NCBI GenBank assembly: GCA_036971475.1
Contig: JBAIZL010000002.1
Span: 227,612,643-227,676,642 of the forward strand
Direction of reading: 5' to 3'
Length of the DNA: 64,000 nucleotides
Source: Prosapia bicincta
Taxonomy: Eukaryota; Arthropoda; Insecta; Hemiptera; Cercopidae
Under the pieces are notes generated by a model. That model worked only from the letters and a program-made list of their open reading frames with translations, made no database searches and was not told the origin of the DNA. The translations under genes were made by a program, and so were the position numbers. This document shows positions 53,103 through 64,000 of the stretch, in pieces; the stretch's first letter is position 1; every line of letters starts with the position of its first letter.

Positions 53103-53106
53103 TTTG
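53096..53106 (+). promoter_or_regulatory. PHO/YY1-like site at the start of the Abd-B exon
   Basis: The plus strand reads TTGCCATTTTGG, a close match to the GCCATTTT core bound by Pleiohomeotic/YY1. It lies next to the likely start region and within about 1.2 kb of GAGA-rich sequence, a combination seen at Polycomb response elements and Hox promoters. One site alone is weak evidence. Confidence 0.25.
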
Positions 53107-53190
53107 GATGTCGTACAGGGCGCCAGCGGAATTGTCAACACCGAGATCGCCGATGATGATAATTGTCGTGAGGGCGGTAGCAGAGGATCA

Positions 53191-54330
53191 GACAGGCGTT
53201 GGGGAAGGAGAGATATACAGATATATACGAAGGATCGAGTAAAATTGATTTTTCAAATAAGGGAAATCATCAAGGGATTCGTGAATGGAAAAAAAAACAG
53301 AGAAAAATTCACAATTAGAAAAAGAGAAATTTAAACATCCTAAAGCAGGCCTTACAAATTAGTTAAATAGTTTATGGAAGTTGAAAGAGAGAGAGATGGA
53401 AACAATTTAAACGGGCATGCGCTTTGGCAACTTGTCTTAGAATACGTTCCAGAAGCAAGGAATGTTTGCAACAAGAATGAATATTAAAAAGTATCTTTGA
53501 TGTAAAGTAGAAGCATGATAACCCTGCGGAAAGAAGTTTTACTCCAGTTTTTTTTCAAAAATGAGCAGGAAAATATTTTTGTAGTTCGGTAAAGTATAAC
53601 ATATTTGAAGTTTTAAAAATATTTAAAATGCCAAATTAATTTTTTAGTATGGAAATTTTATAAAAATTACTAGCCCTGAATTTTGTAAACAATTTTTCAT
53701 AGTCAAACTTTCTTGTTCAACACAACACAAAAACACATGATTTTCACTAGTTTCACAAAACATCCACCCCCAAAAGGGTAGGAATTGTTGAAAGTAATAA
53801 AACTGGAAAGTTGTCCAACCTTTTCGTTCCTTCACTCACAACACAAAAGACCTTCGTCACTTTTACACAAAATTAGGGTAACCCAGTTGAATTATGCACA
53901 CCACTTAGAATTCTTAAAAGGGTTGTTCAGAATTTCCACTTCAGATTTTTTGTAATAGAAAGTGACCGGAAGAAAGTAAGAAGGCAAACCCTCAAAACGG
54001 CGGTTTTAAACACTACGCGTCACGAACTTTGCCGTACAAAAATTACGTACGTGTTTTCGCGATATTTATTTCGTATTTTTCGGATCAGATGTTCGCTTCT
54101 TTGCAGCTAACAACCGACTGTGAATCGTATCGCTCTGCTCTTGCCGACTGTGTCGCGACACGAGCACCATCTCGCGGCCACTCACTCAAACCTTCCGACA
54201 AGGAAAACAATTCTCATCTCTATCAACATGTCTCTTTCTCTCTCTGTCCTCCTATCTCTTTCTATAATTTTTTCTCTCTCTCTTTCTCTCTATTTCTCTC
54301 ACACCCTCCCTAGCTTGTACACATCTGGTT
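53191..54330 (-). promoter_or_regulatory. Probable Abd-B 5' UTR and promoter region
   Basis: This interval lies directly upstream of the Abd-B coding exon. It contains a GC-richer part (about 53980-54200, with several CpGs) and a pyrimidine-rich plus strand at 54228-54310, which reads as repeated GAGAG on the minus strand. A GAGAGAGAGA run also lies at about 53385-53396 on the plus strand. GAGA-factor sites of this kind are typical of insect Hox promoters. A short frame on the minus strand (53835-53644) would be an upstream ORF if transcribed. I could not fix the transcription start or a clear Inr/DPE pair by eye, so the limits are approximate. Confidence 0.45.
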
Positions 54331-57300
54331 CATAATTTCTTTTCTGCTAAATAATTACTCTATAACTATTTATGAAACTTTAATAGCCTAATTACTAATT
54401 ATAAATAATCAACTACGCTAGAATATAAATAATCAATTACGCTAGAATATAAATAATCAATTATAAATAGCCGAATCATTCAAATAGGTGTATCACCTAT
54501 TATTTACAAACGTTTATGTAATTTATGAACGTTATACAACAAATTAATTTGTTTGTAGACAATTAGAGGTATATATTTCAGCCCCCTTACTTAACGGCGG
54601 AATTCGAGATATAAGCCTACGTGGTAAGCTATAATATTGCTTTTAAAAAATTTCCTCCATGAACTTCTGAGATTATACCAAACCTTCCCTAACTCAAGCT
54701 GTCTATAGTGAGGTTATGCCAAATCTTAAGGACTTAAATAAAATTGCATAAATATGAGGGCATATTTCGCATGCTCCGAAGATGAACGAAATGTTCCGAA
54801 TATATTCGAAAGTCGAACATGGCGGTCAAACATTAGCGAAAGTTGAAGTGAACCGCAGTTTTTTTCTTAGTTTAGAGATTATGTTTAAATCTCTTATCAA
54901 TTTAAAATGAAAATTCATAGCTATGAATGTATGATGGGAAATAAATTAAATTATGTGATTTTACATGACAGCTGTTTTCATTACTCGTAAGTTACGTCAC
55001 TTATAAAAGTAGAGTAATAAATCTATAAATAAAATGTGTAAATATGATGTTTTAATTTAAAAATATAAGGTTAATATTAGTTAATAAGGTTATCCTTTGT
55101 AACTTAACTAATTTTAAACGTTTGTAAAGTGTAGAATATAGCCTATGTATTGTTAGCATAGCCTATGTTCTAAGGAGAATAAAACTGTAAAGCAAACATA
55201 ATTTGTTAATGAATTATTTTCCCCTCAATTTAATCTCATTTCTTACTGTGGGAGGTTTAAATTTCGGCTGTGCGTGCTCTGGACACACCCAATTCTTTTA
55301 ACGATGGAAGGGCCTAAAATAATTGTGTTGTAGTGTTCATATTTGTTAAACATATTGAACTTGAGTAAAATTTCAGAATTACTTGAGTATTTTTATTTTA
55401 ATTGTTTTATCATCCCTCGTTCTTGTATGCTATAGTTTTATATTACTTCAAAGATTACATTTGTTTTCTAGTTATACAGCTACACCGGAACTACCTTTCA
55501 CTCCCAGTGTAGTCCCTGATTTCCAATTTTATTTTACAAGACCCATCACTTGAATTAGTAATAGGCCTAATCATTTGTACAGCATATAGACTATGTCTTG
55601 TAAATAGTAAAATTAGATAGACTATAGACAGTATTAGTTAACCATTTTGTAAATGAATTGCCTGAAGGTTATATTTTACAAATCCTATCATCTCTTTTAC
55701 TTACACTGTTGATCCCTTATCCAACAAGATGTTTTAAAATAGTTCTCCATTACTTGAAAATGACTACTCAATTGGAAACGTTGCCATATTATAGTTAGCA
55801 ATAAACGTAGGGTTGTGTGGATATATTTAATTACTCTGTAAACCTTTGAAGCTTCACCTTGAACAATAAGACTGGTAAATTAGTAATTGTTTGACTATTA
55901 TTCTTGTACGAATAGACCTTATATTGAATTAGGTTTGTTGATAGTTTGTAGCATTGGTTATTGGTAGTTTTTAAAAAGAACTTAATTTAAATCGTATATA
56001 AAAAATTTAATCGCCTATATTAGTGAATTCTTCTACACACTCCGGTCTCCTGGCTTCACTTCAGGCTATTTGTTTTTATAGGACACCTCTATTGCTGTTT
56101 AAGATACCAATCGAAAAGGACTCTCTGCATACACACAGACTTATAAAAACACTCTAGTTTAGTAATCTAAGTGACGTCATATCATCATTTAACTCTTCTT
56201 TCATTATTATATTGCCTTCCATTTCTTCTCCCCAGAGGCTTTGTTTGGTTTCATCCATAGCAGGAGGTTTTCCCCTTTGTTTGCATCTCCAACATATCAC
56301 AGTAATCCACAAAATCACCAGCCACATAATCATATTGAGAAACTTTAACTTTTGGAAGAATGCCTGTTAGTCAGATTAAATTAAAAACGTCTTCGACTCA
56401 ATCCTATGTAGCTCTGATCAAAACAACCAATATAATTCAAAACAGCGGAAGTGGTATACTTAAGCTGTTTCATTTTAAATCCTGGTATATACAGCCAGTA
56501 TAGTAGACTACCATCCTGGAATAAATTATTTTTTAAAGAATCAGACAACAACAGAGTAAAAATTAATTAAATTCCAAATTTATATTTTTTCACGCTTAAG
56601 GGCATAGAGGGTTCTAGCGTACTATAGCCAACGTACGCTCTCCAAAGACTAGTTGTCTTGCCATCTTTTAAAGATGAGTATAATATTACAGTTTTGTAAG
56701 AGTATGTTTAGAGAGTAATGTGTACAATGTAAAGTCATACGAACGAAAAATAAGAACAATTTTCTCAAAAAATGACATTTTAATACAAACTGAAGCTGCG
56801 TAACTAAAATCACAAAACCTAATTTTTTAATTTTATGAAATAGTGGTATTAACACTAACATACATATAGGCCTGAGGTTAATTTGGTTCAAGCAGAAAAC
56901 AATTTCAACGAGTGAAGCCTATTAAAACAAAAATCCAATCACGTAAGGTAATCATTCCATTCTGTCTGAAACCTTTCTCAAACTACAAATGTTTGCAACT
57001 ACTACAACACCTTCGAACTACTCCATTGATAAACAAAGGCAGCAGATACAGTATTCTGTGTCACCCTTTTTACAATACAAATTTACAGGTAGAATCCAAC
57101 GACAGTTTTCAAATCAATTAACTGGACTACGCGCCAGGGGCTAAGATCATAAAATGGCCGTAACTCGTGTCGTGAAATGACTCTGTTTGTATTGAATACA
57201 TGAAGGGTTAACTTGAAGCCAACTCCTGTTTGGATTATTGCAGGCGTAAGAAATTTTGCAGTGGAAATATGAATGTGCTATTCAGGGGGGGGGGGTATAA

Positions 57301-57692
57301 TTTTAGAGAATTGTCTACGTGTTTATTTTTGTAAATAATAAAATTAGTTGAATATCAAAAACTTTAAAAATGTCTCTCATTACACAATTATATTAAAAAG
57401 TCAGTTATGATAGCCTAATATATATATTGCAATAATATTTTGATTACCTACAAATAAAAAGTAAAATATTCATGAATTTCTGACGGATATTCAATATGTA
57501 AAACATTTTAATGTAGGCCTAACTACTTTACCGAACATTGTGACATATTTTCCGTAAATAGTTAAACAAATAATCATAAATATTTCAAGTATTAAATGTT
57601 TATAAAATTTATAAAGTACTTTTATTAAGCTTAGTTATATATCCTATACAAGTGTTAAAATAAATCTGTTATAACTCCTTTAAAATTTTAGA

Positions 57693-57725
<33 letters not shown>

Positions 57726-59504
57726 TAACATAACATTATTACTATTTTGAATAACTCATGTCTGTGTTAGTGTAGGCTATAGACTGTAGCCTAAATGCAA
57801 ATTTAATATTACAGGTTTAACTTAGGCCTATATAGTGATATTGTGTACTTAGGTTGTAATAGGTTGGTGTAGCCAAGTTTTGTTTGTTTTTTTTTTATAG
57901 AAACTGCATTTAATCAATAGCTGTATAAATAGCTAAACTTTTTTTGTTATTAGAGATTAATTTTTGATGGATAATTATAACATTATGCTGTCTAAAAAAT
58001 CCAGTAATTTTTTAGAAAGCTTAAAAAATAGATTTAAAACGTCATAAATTTTACATATTAAATTTAAAAATCCCACAAACTGTATAAATTTGGATTTAAG
58101 TTTCCAAAGAGTTTAAAAGTATTTTCCAAAGAGCAAAGAGCTGGCATTTAATCTTACTCTGGTATCGCAAGCTGTGGCTACTCTGGTTGGTTGTCATCCT
58201 TGAAACACTCAGGCGTTGACAGCGGAAGACAACCCTGACACGGATATGCTTAACCGATTTGCTGAGATTTGCTACACGTTTACCTACTATCAACCGTTCA
58301 CATTTCTTGAATAGTTTTCAAAAATTTTGGAAAACTGGTAACACTATTTTCAGTAGCCCTAAGCCCAGGACAAAGTTAAGTCTACTTATTTTTCATCAAA
58401 TTGATGTTTTATAAGAAACATTGTGGACATATGCTAACGTGTGCTCTTTTGAGATTAGGTATTAAGCAATTTAAATAGGTTATATGACAAAATACTTCTA
58501 ATTGTTTTACAACTTTTACATACCTTACTGTAGTCTATAACTTTAAGTTAGACTATATTTTTTACTTTTCTTAATTTGATCTTCCACATACTATTTTTAA
58601 GGCCTTAAATATCGACCAAATAACGATAAAAATTAATTCATCCCTAGTAACCAAAAAAATGATTGATAGCCGATGTTGGTTTACTATTTCGTATCAAATA
58701 CCAATGTTGTGTTTAAACTGAATTCTGTTTTAATTGTTTACAAAAAATCAAGCTGTTTTTGCAGTAGCATACAATTTTCTTTTAAACTAGTAATTTCGAT
58801 TACATTTACAGGGTTAAATAAACGTTACCAAAATTATTTAGTTTTGATTGATGAAATATCAAATTATTAATTGTTAAGTTGGTTGGAAATGGTAAAGGTT
58901 CGGGTACCCCTGAAATTTCATTTGTCCCTAACCTAATGATTTTAGAAACTTTATTAAAATTTGAATAAAATATATTAGACTTAATAAGAATAATACATTA
59001 AAATTGATTCAAGAGTGTTAATAAAGTTGACCAAAATGTAATTTTTACTATTTAGAAACATTCTTGTTAGACATAGCATAAAACTGCATATTATAGGTGT
59101 ATTTAACTAATAATTACTCCAGGCAATAACTGTAGTACGTTCCTAAATGGCATGCAAAAAAAAAAAATTGGAAAATATATTAATTACTTAACTGTTTTAG
59201 TTGGTTTCTAATAAATAACAAGAGAAATAGTTGTTTTTAAATATATGGAAACTTAATAGTATGAAACTCGCTATAATAAAGCAATGCGAAATAATTTACT
59301 TCAACACAAATGTTGTTTCTTTTAACAGATCAATATCTGATTTTACACTTCAAATATTTATTCAACCTCCAACCCCACCAAATAGTCTAACCCCTCCTTC
59401 TCTCAAACGTAACAAATCACGAGACATAACCTAGCAACGAAGCGAATCCTCCCCTTTACAAAATGTTTTCTCACCCTTAACACCCCAAAGAAAATTGAAT
59501 CAGA
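54331..59504. other. AT-rich spacer upstream of Abd-B
   Basis: Contains a short imperfect tandem repeat at about 54405-54470 (ATAAATAATCAA(T/C)TACGCTAGA), a CRE palindrome TGACGTCA at 56172-56179, a G9 run at 57284-57294 and an ATT microsatellite at about 57700-57725. No gene is supported. Confidence 0.5.
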
Positions 59505-59690
59505 CATTACGTCTTGGAGTCTGATCGACCTGCCTCTCGGCTGCCTTCAGCTGCCAAGGTACTGTTTTCCGTGAGGGGGGAACAATTTCACGGCTAGATG
59601 CGCTTTCTAAATAAGGGAAAGGGGGACATAATAGCGGCTTGTCTGTTGGTTTCTTTTGTCTAGAACCGGCATCGTATGACTTTAATTACA
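59505..59690. promoter_or_regulatory. GC-richer island upstream of Abd-B
   Basis: About 185 bases with higher GC, two CAGCTG/GGCTGCC-like words (59541-59555) and a GTGAGGGGGG run. It has no coding frame or repeat structure. It might be a conserved regulatory element. Confidence 0.25.
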
Positions 59691-60582
59691 ATAATAAGAC
59701 GTGTGGAATTTTAAAAGCAATGAATTTTAAGTAGGAGATTTGATCTAATAAAGGCTATTAATTTAAATATGAATGTGTTCTTTGAAGGCAACGTATTCGA
59801 AGCTGCTTCTTAATTTAGAAAAGACTAGGCCTATATTTATTTATTCAAGTACGAAAATAAATAAGTGGGTTTTCTAACCTCTTCATATTTACTAAATAAT
59901 AAAATAATCATATTTTAGATTAAAGCCTTACTAAATATAAAGCCTTTATTGAATAGGCTTAAACTATTAATAACTATGGTAAAATGTTAATAAAAGCACA
60001 GGCTATACGGTTTTTTGACAAATAGTTTTCGGCTACATAGTTTTCATTCTTTTAAAGTAAGAAATTATTTTTATAAATAGGCCTATGTTTAAATAGAACA
60101 GATTGACATCGAATACATTATTTTCTTGTTTCTTACGAAAAAAAATTTTTTATAATATTATTGATATTTTATTAATAAGTTTGTGATAATTATAAGGAAA
60201 ACAAGTAAAATATATAGTCAAAAACGAAAACAAAGTGTTACATCTTAGGTATTATTCGATTCCTTTGAAAGAACTATTTAAAATAAAAAGAATAAACCAA
60301 AATTATAAATAAAAATCTTTAATAAGTATTTTTGATTTTATATTATTATTGCTGAGTATAATTATAATGAATGATATGGTCTTATAGAGTCTTGAATTCC
60401 CGCATATCAACGGGTAGCCTACCTAGACCATGCCCTGACCAATTCCTTCTTTTATTGACTAGTTTCATAAGTTAACGTCCTTTCTAACAAAACTTCTTAG
60501 TTTCTTGATTTGAATGTTTTCTTCTTCCTCTTATCGTAGTAGCATATAGGCTTACAGGCTACAATACCTGACAATACCTGTC
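59691..60582. other. AT-rich spacer
   Basis: Nothing recognised. Confidence 0.5.
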
Positions 60583-61032
60583 CCTCTTCTTGGAAAGGGT
60601 TGTTACGAGTAGACATCGCTTTATTATTACTGTAGCGAGTAGATCTACAAGAGATGTGATACTTGATGCCTGCCAATTACACCTACCCTTCCTTGCCCCT
60701 CTTTTTAAAAAGGGTTGCTACGAGTAGACTTCGCTTTATTATTACTGTAGAGAGTAGGTCTATATGAGATGAGATACTTGATGCCTGCCAATTACACCTA
60801 CCCTTCCTTGCCCCTCTTCATAAAAAGGGTTGCTACGAGTAGACTTCGCTTTATTATTACTGTAGAGAGTAGGTCTATATGAGATGAGATACTTGATGCC
60901 TGCCTAATTATACCTACCTTTCATTGCCCCTCTTCTTAAAAAGGGTTGTTATGAGTAGACATCGCTTTATTATTGCTGTAGCGAGTAAGTCTACATGAGA
61001 TAAGATACTTGATGCTTGCCTAATTATACCCT
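60583..61032. repeat. About 115-bp tandem repeat, four copies
   Basis: (A/T)(C/T)GAGTAGAC(A/T)TCGCTTTATTATT recurs with starts at 60605, 60720, 60835 and 60951, each preceded by GCCCCTCTTC-like and AAAGGGTTG and followed by GAGATACTTGATGCCTGCC. The array abuts the retrotransposon remnant. Confidence 0.92.
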
Positions 61033-61119
61033 CTATAAAAAAATCCTTAATTTAACTCTGACTATAATCACAATCCATTCCTGTTCACCAAAAGGGAAAA
61101 GTAAATATAGGTTTTTGAA

Positions 61120-61753
61120 ACGTATTTTTGTACTTAGCAGTACGACTATAGATAGGCCTATCGATGGATATTCCTTTGAAAAAGTAAAACGTTTTACATA
61201 TTTGAGCTCGAAAGTAAATGATGAAAATAAACTTCAGTATGCTGAGCATACTTCGCAAACATAAAGATTTTTAAAAGTAGGCCATTGTCTCAAACCACTA
61301 AGGGACGACGCGATAAAACCTTAATTCGGCCAGTCCTAACGATGGAGCGGAGACGTGGACTTTAACCGCCGCGATGAAAAATCAGTTGACATTGATTGAG
61401 CGAAAGCTTTTGAGAAAAGTGTATGGTCCGGTCCATGATGTACAAACAAATGTGTGGAATCTTCGATCTAATCCCGAACTGTATTCCTTATACAAATGTG
61501 GTCAATTTTATTAAAACGACGTCTAGAATGGTTGGGTCACATCATAAGAATGTCCGCCAATAGAATGCCAAACAAACTTTTACATGGCACTATGATTGGC
61601 AAAGGAAGAGTTGACCGACCAAGAAGACGATGGCTACAGGACCTTGAGGAAGATTTAAGGGTACTCGGTATTAAAGCATGGAAACAGAAGGCTAAGGATA
61701 GAAGTACATGGCGGGACATTGTTAAGGAAGCTAAGGCCCACCCTGGGATGTAG
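61120..61753 (+). pseudogene. Degenerate non-LTR retrotransposon, C-terminal end of reverse transcriptase ORF
   Basis: Successive pieces in shifting frames resemble the C-terminal part of non-LTR (LINE-type) polyproteins: FEKVKRFTYLSSKVNDENK (about 61170-61230), IRPVLT then, after a frame shift, ETWTLTAAMKNQLTLIERKL and LRKVYGP (about 61325-61430), NPELYSLY, and after another shift LEWLGHIIRM, GRVDRPRRRWLQDLEEDLRV and WRDIVKEAKAHPGM ending in TAG. The catalytic palm motifs are absent, so the copy is 5'-truncated and broken by at least two frameshifts. It ends in a short (GTA)n tail (about 61759-61772), as several LINE clades do. The clade was not determined. Confidence 0.85.
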
Positions 61754-61772
61754 CGCTACGTAGTAGTAGTAG

Positions 61773-62140
61773 TTGTACATACGAAATATTGTAGCCCAAA
61801 GATACGTGTTTAAAATATATGAGCAAGAAATAAATATCACACTTTTTTAAAATCTAATGTATAATCATAGAAGTGGAATGTTTTGAGTTGAATGACATAC
61901 CCTCGGTTAACCAGAAACTTGAAACGTTTTAAAATTTAATTTATAAAAAAATGCTTTCAAAACTTTCAAGGTTTAGGCTTATATTTTTCCCATCGGAGTT
62001 TACCGAATAGAGCATTTGAACGGCTAGCACGTTTCTTCGAACATTTTTATAGCATTTTTTAAAGGTAAAAACGAAGGTTAGTAAATCATTTAATATTAAT
62101 AAACAATATGTAGGAAATGTAAATCCAAGTAGCCTACTGT
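61773..62140. other. AT-rich spacer
   Basis: Nothing recognised between the retrotransposon remnant and the 145-bp array. Confidence 0.5.
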
Positions 62141-63066
62141 TGAATACAACAGGAAGCAAACTTACTACAAATCACTTTTGTCCTTCCTACCAATTTCTTA
62201 GATATTTTAACCACTATCATTTCCTCCTTCCAGGTCTATTGCCTACAACGTTTCCTTCAGGAGTTTGGTGATCATATTGATGAATACAACTGAGGAAGCA
62301 AACTTAGTAAAAAAATCAGTTGATGTCCTTCCTACCAATTTCTTAGATATTTTAACCACTATCATTTCCTCCTTCCAGGCTTATTGCCTACAAAGTTTCC
62401 TTCAGGAGTTTGGTGATCATAATAATGAATACAACTGAGGAAGCAAACTTAGTAAAAAAATCAGTTGATGTCCTTCCTACCAATTTGTTAGATATTTTAA
62501 CCACTATCATTTCCTCCTTCCAAGTCTATTGCCTACAACGTTTCCTTCAGGAGTTTGGTGATCATAATGATGAATACAACTCTGGAAGCAAACTTAGTAA
62601 AAAAATCAGTTGATGTTCTTCCTACCAATTTCTTAGATATTTTAACCACTATCATTTCGTCCTCCCGACTCTCGTGCCTACAACGTTTCCTTCAGGAGTT
62701 TTGGTGATCATAATAATGAATACAACTGAGGAAGCAAACTTAGTAAAAAAATCAGTTGATGTCCTTCCTACCAATTTCTTAGATATTTTAACCACTATCA
62801 TTTCCTCCTTCCAGGCTTATTGCCTACAAAGTTTCCTTCAGGAGTTTGGTGATCATAATAATGAATATAACTGAGGAAGCAAACTTAGTAAAAAAATCAG
62901 TTGATGTCCTTCCTACCAATTTCTTAGATATTTTAACCACTATCATTTCCTCCTTCCGACTCTCGTACCTACAACGTTTCCTTCAGGAGTTTGGTGATCA
63001 TAATGATAAATACAACTCTGGAAGCAAGCTTATCAAGCAAATCAGTAATTCCTTCCGACTCTTCTG
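62141..63066. repeat. 145-bp tandem repeat, about six copies
   Basis: TCCTTCCTACCAATTT-like starts at 62182, 62327, 62472, 62617, 62763 and 62908. Each copy has TTTAACCACTATCATTTCCT, CCTTCAGGAGTTTGGTGATC and AATACAACT(G/C)(A/T)GGAAGCAAAC. Two subtypes occur at the CCAGGCTTATTGCC versus CGACTCTCGT(G/A)CC position, and the copies are 90-97 percent alike by eye. Open frames of 60-73 codons here are translations of the repeat. Confidence 0.95.
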
Positions 63067-64000
63067 ATTCGTAAATTCATGTCCTGAGCTTAAACATTTC
63101 ACATTTATGATTTGTCATGATCGAGGTATTGTAATTTTCTAATATTTACGCAATATTCAATTTTCAAATTTGGAGAAAAAACTACGACAAAATGTAAAGA
63201 ATTAAATGAAAACTAAAAAATATTAAGGGATATTATTAGGTTAAAATGTTTACCCTAGAAGTTCAAAATATCTTACTTTTAAAGACTATTTTATAAAATG
63301 TATACCTCCAGGGTTTTTTATATCTTAGAACATAGATTAGGTAGGTTGTGTACCTCTGATAACATTATTTTGTAAAAATACCTTAACGGATTCAACTATT
63401 TTTTTCAAAATTAAACACGTTTCCCCTCTTGCCATAATTCACAAAATTAACATTAAATTCATAATAAAAAGCTAAGAATAAATTATTACAGCTCAATGTG
63501 AAAAATGTTTTTAAAAAACACGTAACGAACAGCCTAGGAAATAAATAATGTTTAACCCTTTCGGGTTTCCTTAACCCCTCCTTGTACTCGTACAACCCCT
63601 AACTCGCTACTTAGTGCAAGGAACACGGGACTGAACAGTTTCCTTACCATAATTTATTGTCATGTTAATTCTTGTCCCATAAATATAAACACGCTGTTTA
63701 TCCAGCAAGACTTGTCTACTTGGGTGGCAATAATTAGACTTGCTTCGGGCATTTCCGTGGAATTTCGGCTAGCATCGTGGTTTGCTTTGAAGAGGAGGGG
63801 ATAATTTATAACTTAAAAGAATTTTTTAAATTGTTGTTTAAAACTATAATTCTCAAGTTAACTTTTTTAAAGGTTTAATATCTCAAAACGTATGCTAATT
63901 TATAAAAAGTATTTAATGCCATAATTATTTATAAATTTACTTTTGTGACGTGGGCCTATACTTAAGTAATTATCACTTAAGTATATTATATAATAAAAAA
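63067..64000. other. AT-rich spacer to the window end
   Basis: No gene or repeat recognised. The window ends within AT-rich sequence. Confidence 0.5.

Larger units (their letters stand above)
53020..53187 (-). other. Open in-frame extension upstream of first Abd-B ATG
   Basis: Fifty-six sense codons precede the first in-frame ATG and follow an in-frame TGA (53188-53190). The encoded residues look protein-like, with IIIIGDLGVDNSAGALYDIQ followed by NGNVSSGLGS, rather than random AT-rich translation, and the GC content matches the exon. There is no ATG in this frame. The minus strand between about 53280 and 53085 has no AG dinucleotide that could serve as an acceptor. Either it is 5' UTR that happens to be open, or translation starts at a non-ATG codon, or the sequence has a local error or mutation. 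Confidence 0.45.

Noticed and set aside
52513..53334. Several plus-strand frames of 63-83 codons over the Abd-B exon
   Set aside because: Antisense shadows of the GC-rich Abd-B exon, rich in Arg/Ser/Gly.
62410..63067. Repeated 65-73-codon frames, each starting like MVIIIMN or similar
   Set aside because: They come from the 145-bp tandem array; because 145 is not divisible by three, each copy opens in a different frame.

Overview
The window is AT-rich animal DNA, almost certainly from an arthropod and most likely an insect. It contains one convincing protein-coding gene, the posterior Hox gene Abdominal-B (Abd-B), on the minus strand. The homeodomain, the EWTGQ motif just before it and the conserved PLHIPA block in the N-terminal half match insect Abd-B. 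The large intron, long spacers, heavy TA-microsatellite load and the recurring AGGCCTA/TAGCCTA words suggest a large-genome, perhaps hemipteroid insect. That last step is inference; the species is not identified.

Layout, left to right. Positions 1-405 are the end of a 179-bp tandem satellite. From 406 to about 13.5 kb is AT-rich spacer downstream of Abd-B with no recognisable gene. It includes a cluster of TA tracts at 4.2-4.76 kb that holds one copy of a short element with a hammerhead-ribozyme-like core. A GC-richer block at 13.5-13.83 kb and a probable 3' UTR precede the terminal Abd-B exon (coding 14726 to 14323). The 37.5-kb intron (14727-52271) holds a 39-bp minisatellite with G-quadruplex motifs, a 43-bp minisatellite of about 36 copies carrying a CRE-like TACGTCA in most copies, smaller tandem arrays at 27 kb, and four inverted-dimer (foldback) elements at 32.8, 35.7, 40.5 and 42.4 kb. 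Three of these retain the hammerhead-like core. The intron also holds several GC-richer islands that may be cis-regulatory. The upstream coding exon is 53019 to 52272. Its donor and the downstream acceptor are both phase 1 and join to a predicted 383-residue protein. Upstream of it (53.2-54.3 kb) are a probable 5' UTR and promoter with GAGA-rich sequence and a PHO/YY1-like site. From 54.3 to 64 kb is spacer with a degenerate non-LTR retrotransposon C-terminus (61.1-61.75 kb) flanked by a 115-bp tandem repeat on one side and a 145-bp tandem repeat on the other.

No other protein-coding gene, tRNA, rRNA or CRISPR array could be supported. Most other open frames are short, AT-driven or produced by tandem repeats whose unit length is a multiple of three. 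The observations most worth following up are the TA-flanked and inverted-dimer elements with hammerhead-like cores, the G-quadruplex minisatellite, the CRE-like minisatellite, and the Abd-B reading frame that stays open for 56 codons upstream of its first ATG.
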